Of a stretch of DNA of 37,792 nucleotides, positions 7,916 to 15,709 are shown in pieces (the first letter of the stretch is position 1; each line of letters starts with the position of its first letter). The notes beneath the pieces are model-generated. The model was not told where the DNA came from. It did not search any database and saw only the letters and a list, made by a program, of their open reading frames with translations. Position numbers and translations under genes: made by a program. This DNA comes from Deltaproteobacteria bacterium. Its GTDB lineage: Bacteria > Desulfobacterota > Desulfarculia > Adiutricales > Adiutricaceae. The stretch spans positions 1 through 37,792 of the forward strand of contig JAISZC010000035.1 of assembly GCA_031269485.1 (NCBI GenBank). Reading direction: 5' to 3'.

Positions 7916-7954
7916 TCAAGCTAAAAATGATATTTTTGCACATAGATCTACCTT
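7916..7954 (+). repeat. Dispersed AT-rich repeat, copy B
   Basis: It begins TCAAGCTAAAAAT and continues to TTTTTGCACATAGATCTACC, matching copy A (7798-7837) with a few substitutions and matching copy C (31850-31885) in its first half and in TTTTGC-CAT. It ends exactly where GC-rich DNA begins. Confidence 0.6.
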
Positions 7955-8576
7955 GCGTCCCATGACAATGAACAGGTCCGCCGGCGAGATGTCGCTCAAG
8001 CCGCCGCAAGTTCTTGCGCGGAGGCCAGTCGCCGCCGTCGAACCATCCCCGGCGACCAGCCGTCGCCGTGCCCTCATTCCGGTGGTCCAGGACCAGCCGT
8101 CGTCGCCCGGGCCCTCGTCGACCCGGAAAGTCGTCCGTCAGCTTGAGGAAAGTTCACATTCACGAGATGCAAGGGCGTTCACTGGACGCAACTGTCAAAG
8201 CCATGCCGTTTCCGGGTTTCATGGGGCGGGTTTCATGGGGGCTGGAAAAAAGAATGACGTCAGGACGTTGCCGCCGGCGAGCCCAAGGACGCGCGGACAG
8301 GAGCGCCAAGGCTTCGGCCGCGACCCAAGCTGGAAAGGCGTTCGACGAAAAAAACGCGGGCCAGCCGTGATGCTGGCGACTGAAGACTGGCAAGAGATTT
8401 TTTCGCCCCGCAGCCCGTAAATCCTTCTGCGCGGGGGGACTGCCGGCGTCGGGAGCGGGTTCGTCGGGGTCTCCAAGAACCCGGCCCGAGAAGGCGCTAA
8501 GCCGCTTGACGAGCTGGCGCCAGGCCGCCGGCCGCCAGGCGGCCATTGAAAAGCCCTGGCCCGACTTCCGGCAGGC

Positions 8577-8604
8577 TTGACCTTGAGGCCGGTTTTAGTA
8601 TATA
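8577..8604 (+). promoter_or_regulatory. Possible promoter without an assigned gene
   Basis: TTGACC (8577-8582) and TATATA (8599-8604) are 16 bases apart. The next convincing gene is the methyltransferase at 8939, more than 300 nt away across a GC-rich stretch with no gene, so the target is uncertain. Confidence 0.3.
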
Positions 8605-8938
8605 TTTTCTTCTTTGGGGCGCAGACTTCCGCGACCCGCCGCCTTTCGGCCTTGAGGCCCGCCTGTAGCCCAGGCCGGCCGCCGCGCGCGGCGGACGGCG
8701 CCGACTCCCCGAGCCGGCTTTTGTTCGAGCTGCGCGCCGCCGCGCGACGGCCCCATTCAAGGGCCGCGACCTGCGTTTGGCCACGCCTTCAGGTGACGTG
8801 GTTTCAAAATAAATTAGTCGAAATAAACAAGATAGATATTTTTTATAATCTATTTTGCTATTAGGCTAAAAATTTTCCAATATTTAAGACACTATTGTGC
8901 ATACAGTCCTGATAACTTAAACTTATTCGGATTTTAGA

Positions 8939-10474
8939 ATGATTATAGAAGATAAACGAAAAATCATCCAAAATGAATTAGATTCAAGAAAAAATATTGA
9001 TGATCGACGACGATTAGGCCAATTTTCAACACCTTATGAAATCGCTAATAATATTATAAAATTTGGTTTGAATATTCATAAAAATAAAGATTCTATAACT
9101 TTTTTCGACCCTGCCTTTGGAACTGGAGTATTTTATTCAGCATTACTTAATAATAACCATAAAGTCAATATAAAAAAAGCAATTGGCTTGGAAATAGATC
9201 CATATTACGCTAAGCCTTCCTGTGATATTTGGAACAATAATAATATTGAAATAATTGAAGGTGATTTTACACAAATAGATCCTTGCCATAAATTTAATTT
9301 CATAATTTGTAATCCACCATATGTACGACACCATTTAATTAAGCCTATAGACAAACAAAAACTTAAATTCAAGACATACAGGATAACTGGCTATAATTTA
9401 TCAGGTTTAGCTGGATTGTATTGTCATTTTATGTTGCAATCCTACCAATGGCTGGATGAAAATGGTATATCCGGTTGGTTGATACCTAGTGAATTTATGG
9501 ATGTTAATTATGGAAAAGAAATTAAAAAATTTTTATTAGAAAAAGTTAAATTATTACAAATTCATAGATATAATCCAGTAAAATCACAATTTGATGATTC
9601 TTTAGTGTCTTCTGCTGTAGTATGGTTTACAAAATCAACTAATAATCCTGATAATAGCAATATATATTTTTCCTTTGGTGATGACCTAACCCAGCCAGAT
9701 ATAATTAAACCAATAGATAAATTAACACTATTTAAGGAACCTAAATGGACACGTTTTCCTCAAAAAGACAATAGAACTACCCATAGTAGTCATTATACAA
9801 TATCAGATTATTTTCAAGTAAAACGAGGTATTGCCACCGGCTGTAATGATTTTTTTATTTTAACTAAAAATAAAATCATTGAATTAAATTTACCCAAAGA
9901 ATTATTTAGGCCAATTTTACCTAGTATTCGTTATTTAAAAAATAATGAAATTTTTGCTGATACAGAGGGGAATCCTATATTAACCCAACAATTATTTCTA
10001 CTTAATTGTCATTTACCAGATTATATTATAATATCGCAATACCCAAGTTTATGGCATTATTTAGAGACTGGGCAAAAAATAATTTCCAAACTCTATTTAT
10101 GCAGCCAAAGAAAATATTGGTACTGGCAAGAACAACGCGAGCCTCCGTTATATGTTTGTACCTATATGGGACGCGGTCAACAAAATTCTAACCAAGTCTT
10201 TAAATTTATTCTTAATCATTCTAAGGCTATTGTGACTAATTCTTATTTGTCATTATATCCTAAATTTAATCTTAAAAACGCTATATTAAATAATCCTCAA
10301 CTAAAAAAAGATATTTTAATAATTTTAAATAATTTAAATTCGGATATGATAAGCCAAGAAGGTCGTATTTACGGCGGAGGTTTAAAGAAAATAGAGCCAT
10401 CCGAACTATTAAAAGTAAATATATCTAAAATATCCGAGCTTATTTCTGATGATAAACCATTATATGAAATCTAA
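8939..10474 (+). CDS. Adenine-specific DNA methyltransferase, Eco57I/TaqI-like, solitary
   Basis: The product (511 aa) is a class I SAM-dependent DNA methyltransferase, probably an N6-adenine enzyme. The N-terminus RRRLGQFSTPYEIA is the usual motif X region. Motif I (DPAFGTGVF, about 57-65) binds SAM and motif IV (NPPY, 125-128) is the catalytic site of N6-adenine enzymes. The C-terminal half (from about 290, with RGIATGCNDFFIL) matches the target-recognition half of TaqI/Eco57I-type methylases. The gene is extremely AT-rich with A/T-ending codons, quite unlike its neighbours, and GC-rich DNA resumes directly after its stop, so horizontal acquisition is likely. No endonuclease gene lies next to it, so it is either an orphan regulator-type methylase or the survivor of a restriction-modification pair. 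No strong ribosome site precedes the ATG. Confidence 0.88.
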   Translation: MIIEDKRKIIQNELDSRKNIDDRRRLGQFSTPYEIANNIIKFGLNIHKNKDSITFFDPAFGTGVFYSALLNNNHKVNIKKAIGLEIDPYYAKPSCDIWNNNNIEIIEGDFTQIDPCHKFNFIICNPPYVRHHLIKPIDKQKLKFKTYRITGYNLSGLAGLYCHFMLQSYQWLDENGISGWLIPSEFMDVNYGKEIKKFLLEKVKLLQIHRYNPVKSQFDDSLVSSAVVWFTKSTNNPDNSNIYFSFGDDLTQPDIIKPIDKLTLFKEPKWTRFPQKDNRTTHSSHYTISDYFQVKRGIATGCNDFFILTKNKIIELNLPKELFRPILPSIRYLKNNEIFADTEGNPILTQQLFLLNCHLPDYIIISQYPSLWHYLETGQKIISKLYLCSQRKYWYWQEQREPPLYVCTYMGRGQQNSNQVFKFILNHSKAIVTNSYLSLYPKFNLKNAILNNPQLKKDILIILNNLNSDMISQEGRIYGGGLKKIEPSELLKVNISKISELISDDKPLYEI

Positions 10475-10609
10475 AGCCGGCCGGCCCTCGCCGCCGGCGA
10501 AACGCGGCTCGCCTGGGGCCAGCCCGGACGCCAGCAGGGGCAGACGCCTTAAACGATCAGCGGTCGCCGGACGGCCGGCGACGCGTCGCGCCGGCCGGCG
10601 GACCGGCCC

Positions 10610-11740
10610 ATGATCGTCCAAGACTTCGTCGGCCTGCTCGACCGTCTGGCCCCCTTCGACTTGGCCCTGGATTGGGACAATTCCGGCCTGCAGGTCGGCG
10701 ATCCCCGGGCCCCGGTCGCCAAGGCGGCGCTGGCGCTCGATCCGACGGCCGCCAATGTCGAGGCGGCCTTGGCGGCGGGCTGTCAGCTTTTGGCGACCCA
10801 CCACCCCCTGATCTTCCGGCCGCTCAAGCGTCTCGACGCGAGCGACCCGCAGGCCGCGGCCGTTTTTCGGGCCGTCTCCGGCGGCTTGGCCGTCGTGGCC
10901 GCCCACACCAACTGGGACGCCGTCGGCGTGGCCCAGGCCCTGGCCGACGCGTTGGAGCTGGAGGAGCGGCGGCCTTTGGAGGACCGCGCCCAGGGCTGGG
11001 CCAAGCTGGTCGTCTTCGCGCCGGAAGACGCCGCGGAGGCCGTCTTGCGGGCGGCTTTGGAGGCCGGCGCCGGGACCATGGGCGGCTACGAGGGCTGCTT
11101 TTTTCGCCTGACCGGCCAAGGGGGCTTTCGGGCCCCGGCCGACGGCCAGCCCCACGTCGGCCGGCCGGGCGAGGCGAGCGTGGTCGACGAGGTCCGTCTC
11201 GAGACGCGGCTGCCGCGGGCCCTCAAGGGCCGCGTCGAACGCGCCGTCCGGGCGGCCCACCCTTACGAGGAGCCGGCGGTGGAGTTCTTCGACCTGGAGA
11301 CCGCCGAACATGGCTTCGGGCTGGTCGGCCGCTGGCGACCGCCCCGACGGCCGGAGGCGGCCGAAGCTTTCTTGGCCGAACGCCTCGGCCCGGACGGGCT
11401 GTGGGCCGGTCCCCCGCCTGGCGAGATCTCGATCGTCGCCCTCATGCCCGGCTCGGGCGGAAGCTACGGACCGGCGGCCCTGAAGGCCGGGGCCCAGCTG
11501 CTGATAACCGGCGACGTGGGCCATCATCAGGCCCTGTGGGCCGCCGAGGCCGGGCTGCCGATTCTGTCGGCCGGCCATTTCGAGACAGAAAGGCCAGGGC
11601 TGGAGCGTCTGGCCGAGGCCTTGACCGGCCTGCTGGCCGCCGAGGCGGCCGGCAGCGGCCCGGAGCTGATCGTCCTCCCTGAACGCCCGCCCTTCCGACG
11701 TTTTCGGCAAGCCTTATCTCTAAAATTGGAGCCTACGTGA
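10610..11740 (+). CDS. Nif3-like dinuclear metal-centre protein (YbgI/YqfO family)
   Basis: The product (376 aa) belongs to the NIF3 family. These proteins form toroidal hexamers with a two-metal site and have been linked to GTP cyclohydrolase I-type folds; their cellular role is unsettled. The family start is clear (FVGLLDRLAPFDLALDWDN). Metal ligands appear as the HH pair in LATHHPLIF (64-65), AHTNWD (about 99-103), and late GDVGHH and HFETE. The length and the middle region (AAHPYEEPAVEFF) show the extra PII/CutA-like insert of the longer YqfO form. The start at the ATG 10610 agrees with family N-termini. The stop overlaps the GTG start of the zinc-ribbon gene by 4 bp, so the two are translationally coupled, a pairing common in deltaproteobacteria. 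Confidence 0.92.
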   Translation: MIVQDFVGLLDRLAPFDLALDWDNSGLQVGDPRAPVAKAALALDPTAANVEAALAAGCQLLATHHPLIFRPLKRLDASDPQAAAVFRAVSGGLAVVAAHTNWDAVGVAQALADALELEERRPLEDRAQGWAKLVVFAPEDAAEAVLRAALEAGAGTMGGYEGCFFRLTGQGGFRAPADGQPHVGRPGEASVVDEVRLETRLPRALKGRVERAVRAAHPYEEPAVEFFDLETAEHGFGLVGRWRPPRRPEAAEAFLAERLGPDGLWAGPPPGEISIVALMPGSGGSYGPAALKAGAQLLITGDVGHHQALWAAEAGLPILSAGHFETERPGLERLAEALTGLLAAEAAGSGPELIVLPERPPFRRFRQALSLKLEPT

Positions 11741-12753
11741 AGGACATACTCCTCAAACTAGTCACTCTGCAAGATCTCGACAACAAAATGGCCCAATGGC
11801 GGCGCACCATCGCCGAAGGCCCGTCTCTGCTGGCCCAGGCCGGCGAAAAGCTGGCGGGCTTGGAGGCCGCCCTGAGCGCCCTGCAGACGCGCGTGGCCGA
11901 AAACGCCCGCCTCCGCCGCGAGCTGGAGGCCGAGGCGGCCGATCTGACCCAGCGCAAGGCCACCAACCAGGCCCGTCAGCTCAAGGCCCGCAACAACGAC
12001 GAATACCGGGCCGTGCTCAAGGAGGCCGAAAGCATCACCACCCAGCTCGGCGACCGCGAGACCAAGCTGCTGGTGCTCATGGACGAGGCCGACAAGCTGG
12101 AGGCCGATCTGCCGGGCGCGACCGCGGAGCGAGGCGCCGAGCGCGAGAGTTATCAAGCCGTCGCCGTGGAGATAGAAAAAGCCGTGGCCGACAGCCTCGC
12201 GCAGGAGGCCCAGGCTCAAGTCGAGCGCGAGGCCCTGCTGGCCTCCATCCCGCGCGACGCGCTGAGCCGATATCAGACGGTGGCCAAAAACCGCGACGGC
12301 CAGGCCATGGCCCCGATCTCCGGTGGGCTGTGCCAGGTCTGCCGTCTGAGCATACCGCCCCAGCTTTTCAACGAGCTCCAAAAAAACGACAAAATGCTGG
12401 CCTGTCCCAACTGCGCCCGCATCATATATTGGCGGCAGCACCCTCATTTCAAGGCCTTCGCCGGCCCCGAGCCGGAACCTGAGGCGACCCCAGCGGAGCC
12501 CGAAAAGCCTCCCGAAGGCCGCAAGCGCAAGTCCAGGGCCAAGGCGGCCGCGAAAGTCGCGGACGAACAGGTGGCGGCCTCCGGGGCCTTGGCGGACCAG
12601 GCCGAACTGGCCTCGGAGCCCCGAGCGGACCAGGCCGAACCGGCCTCGGAGCCCCAAGCTGACCAGGCCGAACCGGCCTCGGAACCCCAAGCTGACCAGG
12701 CCGAGCTGACCTCGGAGCCCCTGGCGGACCAGGCCGATCAGGCCGCTATCTGA
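11737..12753 (+). CDS. C4-type zinc-ribbon coiled-coil protein (CT398/DUF164 family)
   Basis: The product (338 aa) begins with a long alpha-helical coiled coil (about 1-185) followed by a zinc ribbon with two CxxC knuckles (CQVCRL and CPNCAR, about 204-230), the architecture of the DUF164/CT398 family. Members are thought to act as nucleic-acid-binding or adaptor proteins, but no firm function is known. The start is a GTG overlapping the nif3-like stop by 4 bp. The conserved part ends near residue 240. An Ala/Glu/Pro-rich extension of about 95 residues follows, the last 50 being 11-residue repeats. That tail is not typical of the family and is probably disordered. Confidence 0.88.
   Translation: MKDILLKLVTLQDLDNKMAQWRRTIAEGPSLLAQAGEKLAGLEAALSALQTRVAENARLRRELEAEAADLTQRKATNQARQLKARNNDEYRAVLKEAESITTQLGDRETKLLVLMDEADKLEADLPGATAERGAERESYQAVAVEIEKAVADSLAQEAQAQVEREALLASIPRDALSRYQTVAKNRDGQAMAPISGGLCQVCRLSIPPQLFNELQKNDKMLACPNCARIIYWRQHPHFKAFAGPEPEPEATPAEPEKPPEGRKRKSRAKAAAKVADEQVAASGALADQAELASEPRADQAEPASEPQADQAEPASEPQADQAELTSEPLADQADQAAI
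12594..12744 (+). repeat. 33-bp tandem repeats encoding an acidic tail
   Basis: Four to five in-frame 33-bp units encode variants of ADQAEPASEPQ at the C-terminus of the zinc-ribbon protein. The middle units are nearly identical at the DNA level, indicating recent duplication. Confidence 0.85.
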
Positions 12754-12757
12754 TGCC

Positions 12758-14770
12758 GTGCCCAGGCGCCCGTCGACCGTCGGAGCGCGCCGACACGTCG
12801 CTCGACGGCGCTTCCCGTCCAACCGCGTTCGGCCTTCCTTGGCGAAGCCCGTCTCGGCTCGACCGGACCGGCCCGCAGCTCCTTGGTCCGCCGTCGGGCC
12901 GGCCGCTTGGCGGTCCTCCGCCGGACGGCTCTTGACCGGACGGACGTCGGCCGGCTTGGCCTTGATGTGGCTGGCCTTGACATGGCTGACCTTGGCCGCC
13001 TGGACCGGCCTGGCCGCCGCCCAAGAACGCCCGGCCGAGTCCGCGGACCCTTCCGTCGGCGTCCCGGAGATTCCGGCCCTCCTGAGCCGCCCGGCTGGCT
13101 GCCCTGAAGGCCGGGACGTCGACGCGACTTTGGCCGGCTTTTTGAAAACCCCCTTTCGAGCCGACGGCGTCTGGTCGGACGACGGCCGCTGGGCCACCTG
13201 GAACGCGCCGGACAAGACTTTGCGCGGCCCGGGCTTCAACTGCAGCGGCTACGTGCTGGCCGTCGTCAGGTGTCTTGGCCGCCCGGACCTCTCGCTCGAA
13301 GAGGCCGCCAAAGACCGCGACGACGACTCGGGCCCCCAGGCCAAATGCGGCCGCGACTGGGATTTCGGGCTGGACCTGGCCCTCAACGTGGCCGGGGCCT
13401 CCGAAGCCGATCTGCTGCCGCGCCAGGGCGCCAAGCTCGACCAAACCGAGTCCGGCCGCCCGGCCGGGTTCGGCGCGGACATCAACGGCCCGGCCTTTGA
13501 AGAGCTGCTCGCCGCTCTTCCGCCGGAAAAGTTGTACGTCTTCGTCGTTTCAAAGCCCGATCGACGCTTCGGCTGCGGGCTGTCGTACCACCATGCGGGT
13601 CTGCTGCGGACGACCGCCGACGGGGGCGTTTGGCTGCACCAGTCCACGGCCAGAGCCGGCGTGCACCGCCTGAACCTGGCCCGGCCCGAGGGCCTGGCCG
13701 CCGTCAGGCGCTATTTTCCGCCGCTTAAGAGCCGAAGCGAGCGACGAGCGGTCCTGGTGGAGCTGAAAACGTCCGGCTGGCCGCTCCAAACCGCCGCCGA
13801 GCCGGTCGGCCCTGAAACGCCGGACGCCCCGACGTCCGGCCAGACGGCCCCGGCCGCCGCCGAGCCCAATCAGCCGGCGACCCCGCCGAGCCCGGCCGAC
13901 GCCGAACCTGCTCAGGCGGCCAACTCTGGCCCGACGACGGTCGAACCCGACCCGACGACAGTGACGGCCCCGCCAGGAGTCGAACCTGGCTCGTCGACGA
14001 CCGCGGCGGATCCGCCAGGCGGCGCCCCATCCGCCGAGGTTCCCGGCGAGTCGGCCGCCGAGACGGCCCTCGGCCGCGATCCCTGGACCGCGGCCGGCCA
14101 GCCGCTGACGGACATGTGGCTGGCGAAAGACGGCCTAAGTTGGGACTTTGCGCCTGAAGAGGAGCTAATCGAGCCGAACGTTCCGAGCATGCGCCATTTC
14201 GTGCCGAGCGCGGCGGTCCAGGCCCACGTCGCCGAGTCGGACGGGCCAAGCGAGACGGCCAAAACGACCCGAAATGCGCCGACTCCGAGCGAGGCGACGT
14301 CGAGCACGCCGCCGACGGCCGCTCCGAGCGCAGGCGGCGAGCCGCCAACTCCGAACGCCCCCAACTCTTTTAACAACCCCGGCGGAGCGGCGGCCGCCGC
14401 GGGACCGGCGTCCCTGCCGCCGCCGGCTCAGGCGCCGTGGACCGTGACCGAGGGTCCCCGCGAACTGGCCGAGGTTGGGCCAACCACGGCGCAGCCGCCC
14501 GAAGCCTCCGAGCCGTCGACGCGACGGCCGGCCGACGCCGGCCAAGCCAATAACCGACCGAGCTCCGTCCAGGCTTTTCCGACGCCGGTCGGCCCCGCGC
14601 CGGCGGCCGAATCAACGGCGCCCCCAACGGCGCCCCCAAGCGCGGCCCCAAGCGCCACGGGCGCGGCGCCCAAGGCGGAGGCTTCGGCCCCCATTGACGC
14701 GACCTCGTCCGGCCTCATCGACGAAGAAAAAGAAGACCCCAACGTCAAGGTTTTCGCCATCTTGCCCTGA
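12758..14770 (+). CDS. Exported NlpC/P60-like protein with a long Pro/Ala/Thr-rich tail
   Basis: A signal-peptide core (LALMWLALTWLTLAAW, then AAAQ as a cleavage site) is followed by a domain of about 270 residues with a Cys in FNCSGY and a His pair in SYHHAGL. This is the Cys/His arrangement of NlpC/P60 or CHAP-like amidases, so a peptidoglycan-active role is inferred. The rest, about 330 residues, is Pro/Ala/Thr/Ser-rich, without a fold, and ends in an acidic stretch. The GTG at 12758 gives 670 aa but puts an Arg-rich segment of 66 residues before the signal core. A TTG at 12932 or an ATG at 12965 would give a more normal signal peptide; none has a clear ribosome site. It follows the zinc-ribbon gene by 4 bp. 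Confidence 0.75.
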   Translation: MPRRPSTVGARRHVARRRFPSNRVRPSLAKPVSARPDRPAAPWSAVGPAAWRSSAGRLLTGRTSAGLALMWLALTWLTLAAWTGLAAAQERPAESADPSVGVPEIPALLSRPAGCPEGRDVDATLAGFLKTPFRADGVWSDDGRWATWNAPDKTLRGPGFNCSGYVLAVVRCLGRPDLSLEEAAKDRDDDSGPQAKCGRDWDFGLDLALNVAGASEADLLPRQGAKLDQTESGRPAGFGADINGPAFEELLAALPPEKLYVFVVSKPDRRFGCGLSYHHAGLLRTTADGGVWLHQSTARAGVHRLNLARPEGLAAVRRYFPPLKSRSERRAVLVELKTSGWPLQTAAEPVGPETPDAPTSGQTAPAAAEPNQPATPPSPADAEPAQAANSGPTTVEPDPTTVTAPPGVEPGSSTTAADPPGGAPSAEVPGESAAETALGRDPWTAAGQPLTDMWLAKDGLSWDFAPEEELIEPNVPSMRHFVPSAAVQAHVAESDGPSETAKTTRNAPTPSEATSSTPPTAAPSAGGEPPTPNAPNSFNNPGGAAAAAGPASLPPPAQAPWTVTEGPRELAEVGPTTAQPPEASEPSTRRPADAGQANNRPSSVQAFPTPVGPAPAAESTAPPTAPPSAAPSATGAAPKAEASAPIDATSSGLIDEEKEDPNVKVFAILP

Positions 14771-14771
14771 A

Positions 14772-14791
14772 CCGGAGGCTACGGCCCTCCG
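14772..14791 (+). other. Small hairpin in the glyQ leader
   Basis: CGGAGG pairs with CCTCCG around a short loop, right after the preceding stop codon and just ahead of the glyQ ribosome site AGGAG. It could pause transcription or mask a decoy ribosome site. No T-box features are present. Confidence 0.35.
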
Positions 14792-14806
14792 ATAGGAGTT
14801 CGACCT

Positions 14807-15709
14807 ATGGCCAACAAGTCCCCCTTCTCCTTCCAGGAGGTGGTGCTGGCGCTGACCCGCTTCTGGGCCGACCGCGGCTGCCTGATCCACCAGCCCTACG
14901 ACCTGGAGGTGGGGGCCGGCACCTTCCACCCGGCCACCACCCTGCGCAGCCTGGGCCCGGAGCCGTGGCGGACGGCCTACGTGCAGCCCTCCCGCCGGCC
15001 CACCGACGGACGCTACGGCGAAAACCCCAACCGCCTGCAGCATTACTATCAATTTCAAGTGCTGCTCAAACCCTCGCCGCTGAACTCCCAGGATCTGTAT
15101 CTCGACAGTCTCAAGGCTTTAGGGCTCGATCCAATGGAGCACGACATCCGCTTCGTCGAAGACGACTGGGAATCGCCCACTTTGGGGGCTTGGGGCATCG
15201 GTTGGGAAGTTTGGCTCGATGGCATGGAAGTTACGCAATTCACGTATTTTCAGCAGGTCGGAGGCTTTGACCTCAAGCCTATTTCGGTGGAATTCACTTA
15301 CGGCGTCGAACGTTTGGCCATGTACCTCCAAGGCGTCGATAATGTCTACGAACTGGATTGGAACGGTGAAATACGCTACGGAGACGTCCATCACGCCGGT
15401 GAAGTGGAGTATTCAAAGCATAATTTCGAGCTGGCCGACGTCCCGATGCTGTTCGGGCTTTTCGACATGTACGAGGCCGAATCGCAGCGCCTCAGCGCCG
15501 AAGGTCTGGTGCTGCCCAGCTACGACTACTGCCTCAAGTGCTCCCACACCTTCAATCTGCTCGACGCCAGACGGGCCATCAGCGTGGCCGAGCGCACCCG
15601 CTTCATCGGCCGCGTCAGAAAGCTGGCCCGCAACGCGGCGGCGCTGTTCGTCAAGCAACGCGAGGATATGGGGCATCCTCTTTTGGGCCGCTGGGAGGTG
15701 AGCCTGTGA
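14807..15709 (+). CDS. glyQ: Glycyl-tRNA synthetase alpha subunit
   Basis: The product (300 aa) is the catalytic alpha chain of the bacterial alpha2beta2 glycyl-tRNA synthetase, which charges tRNA-Gly with glycine. The full length matches the family. The sequence runs from [17 protein letters not shown] through the class II motif 2 region ([17 protein letters not shown]) to the conserved C-terminal [18 protein letters not shown]. The ATG at 14807 follows AGGAG. Its stop overlaps the GTG start of glyS by 4 bp, so the two chains are translationally coupled. Codons from about 15040 to 15420 are distinctly less GC-rich than the rest of the gene (see findings), although the protein sequence there is perfectly family-like. 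Confidence 0.97.
   Translation: MANKSPFSFQEVVLALTRFWADRGCLIHQPYDLEVGAGTFHPATTLRSLGPEPWRTAYVQPSRRPTDGRYGENPNRLQHYYQFQVLLKPSPLNSQDLYLDSLKALGLDPMEHDIRFVEDDWESPTLGAWGIGWEVWLDGMEVTQFTYFQQVGGFDLKPISVEFTYGVERLAMYLQGVDNVYELDWNGEIRYGDVHHAGEVEYSKHNFELADVPMLFGLFDMYEAESQRLSAEGLVLPSYDYCLKCSHTFNLLDARRAISVAERTRFIGRVRKLARNAAALFVKQREDMGHPLLGRWEVSL

Larger units (their letters stand above)
6949..8938. other. Two-kilobase gene-poor zone between the tRNA and the DNA methyltransferase
   Basis: 7080-7950 is very AT-rich and holds a gene scrap on the minus strand (7416-7529), a TATAA microsatellite and two copies of a repeat of about 40 bp. 7953-8800 is GC-rich with several overlapping short frames on both strands; none shows a domain, a ribosome site or a consistent coding bias, so I call no gene. 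8810-8938 is AT-rich leader to the methyltransferase gene. Confidence 0.55.

Noticed and set aside
6818-10474. Integrative island using the CAU tRNA as an attachment site
   Set aside because: I found no repeat of the tRNA 3' end downstream and no integrase gene.
14771-14806. T-box riboswitch before glyQ
   Set aside because: The leader is only 36 bp with a small hairpin; no specifier loop or T-box sequence is present.
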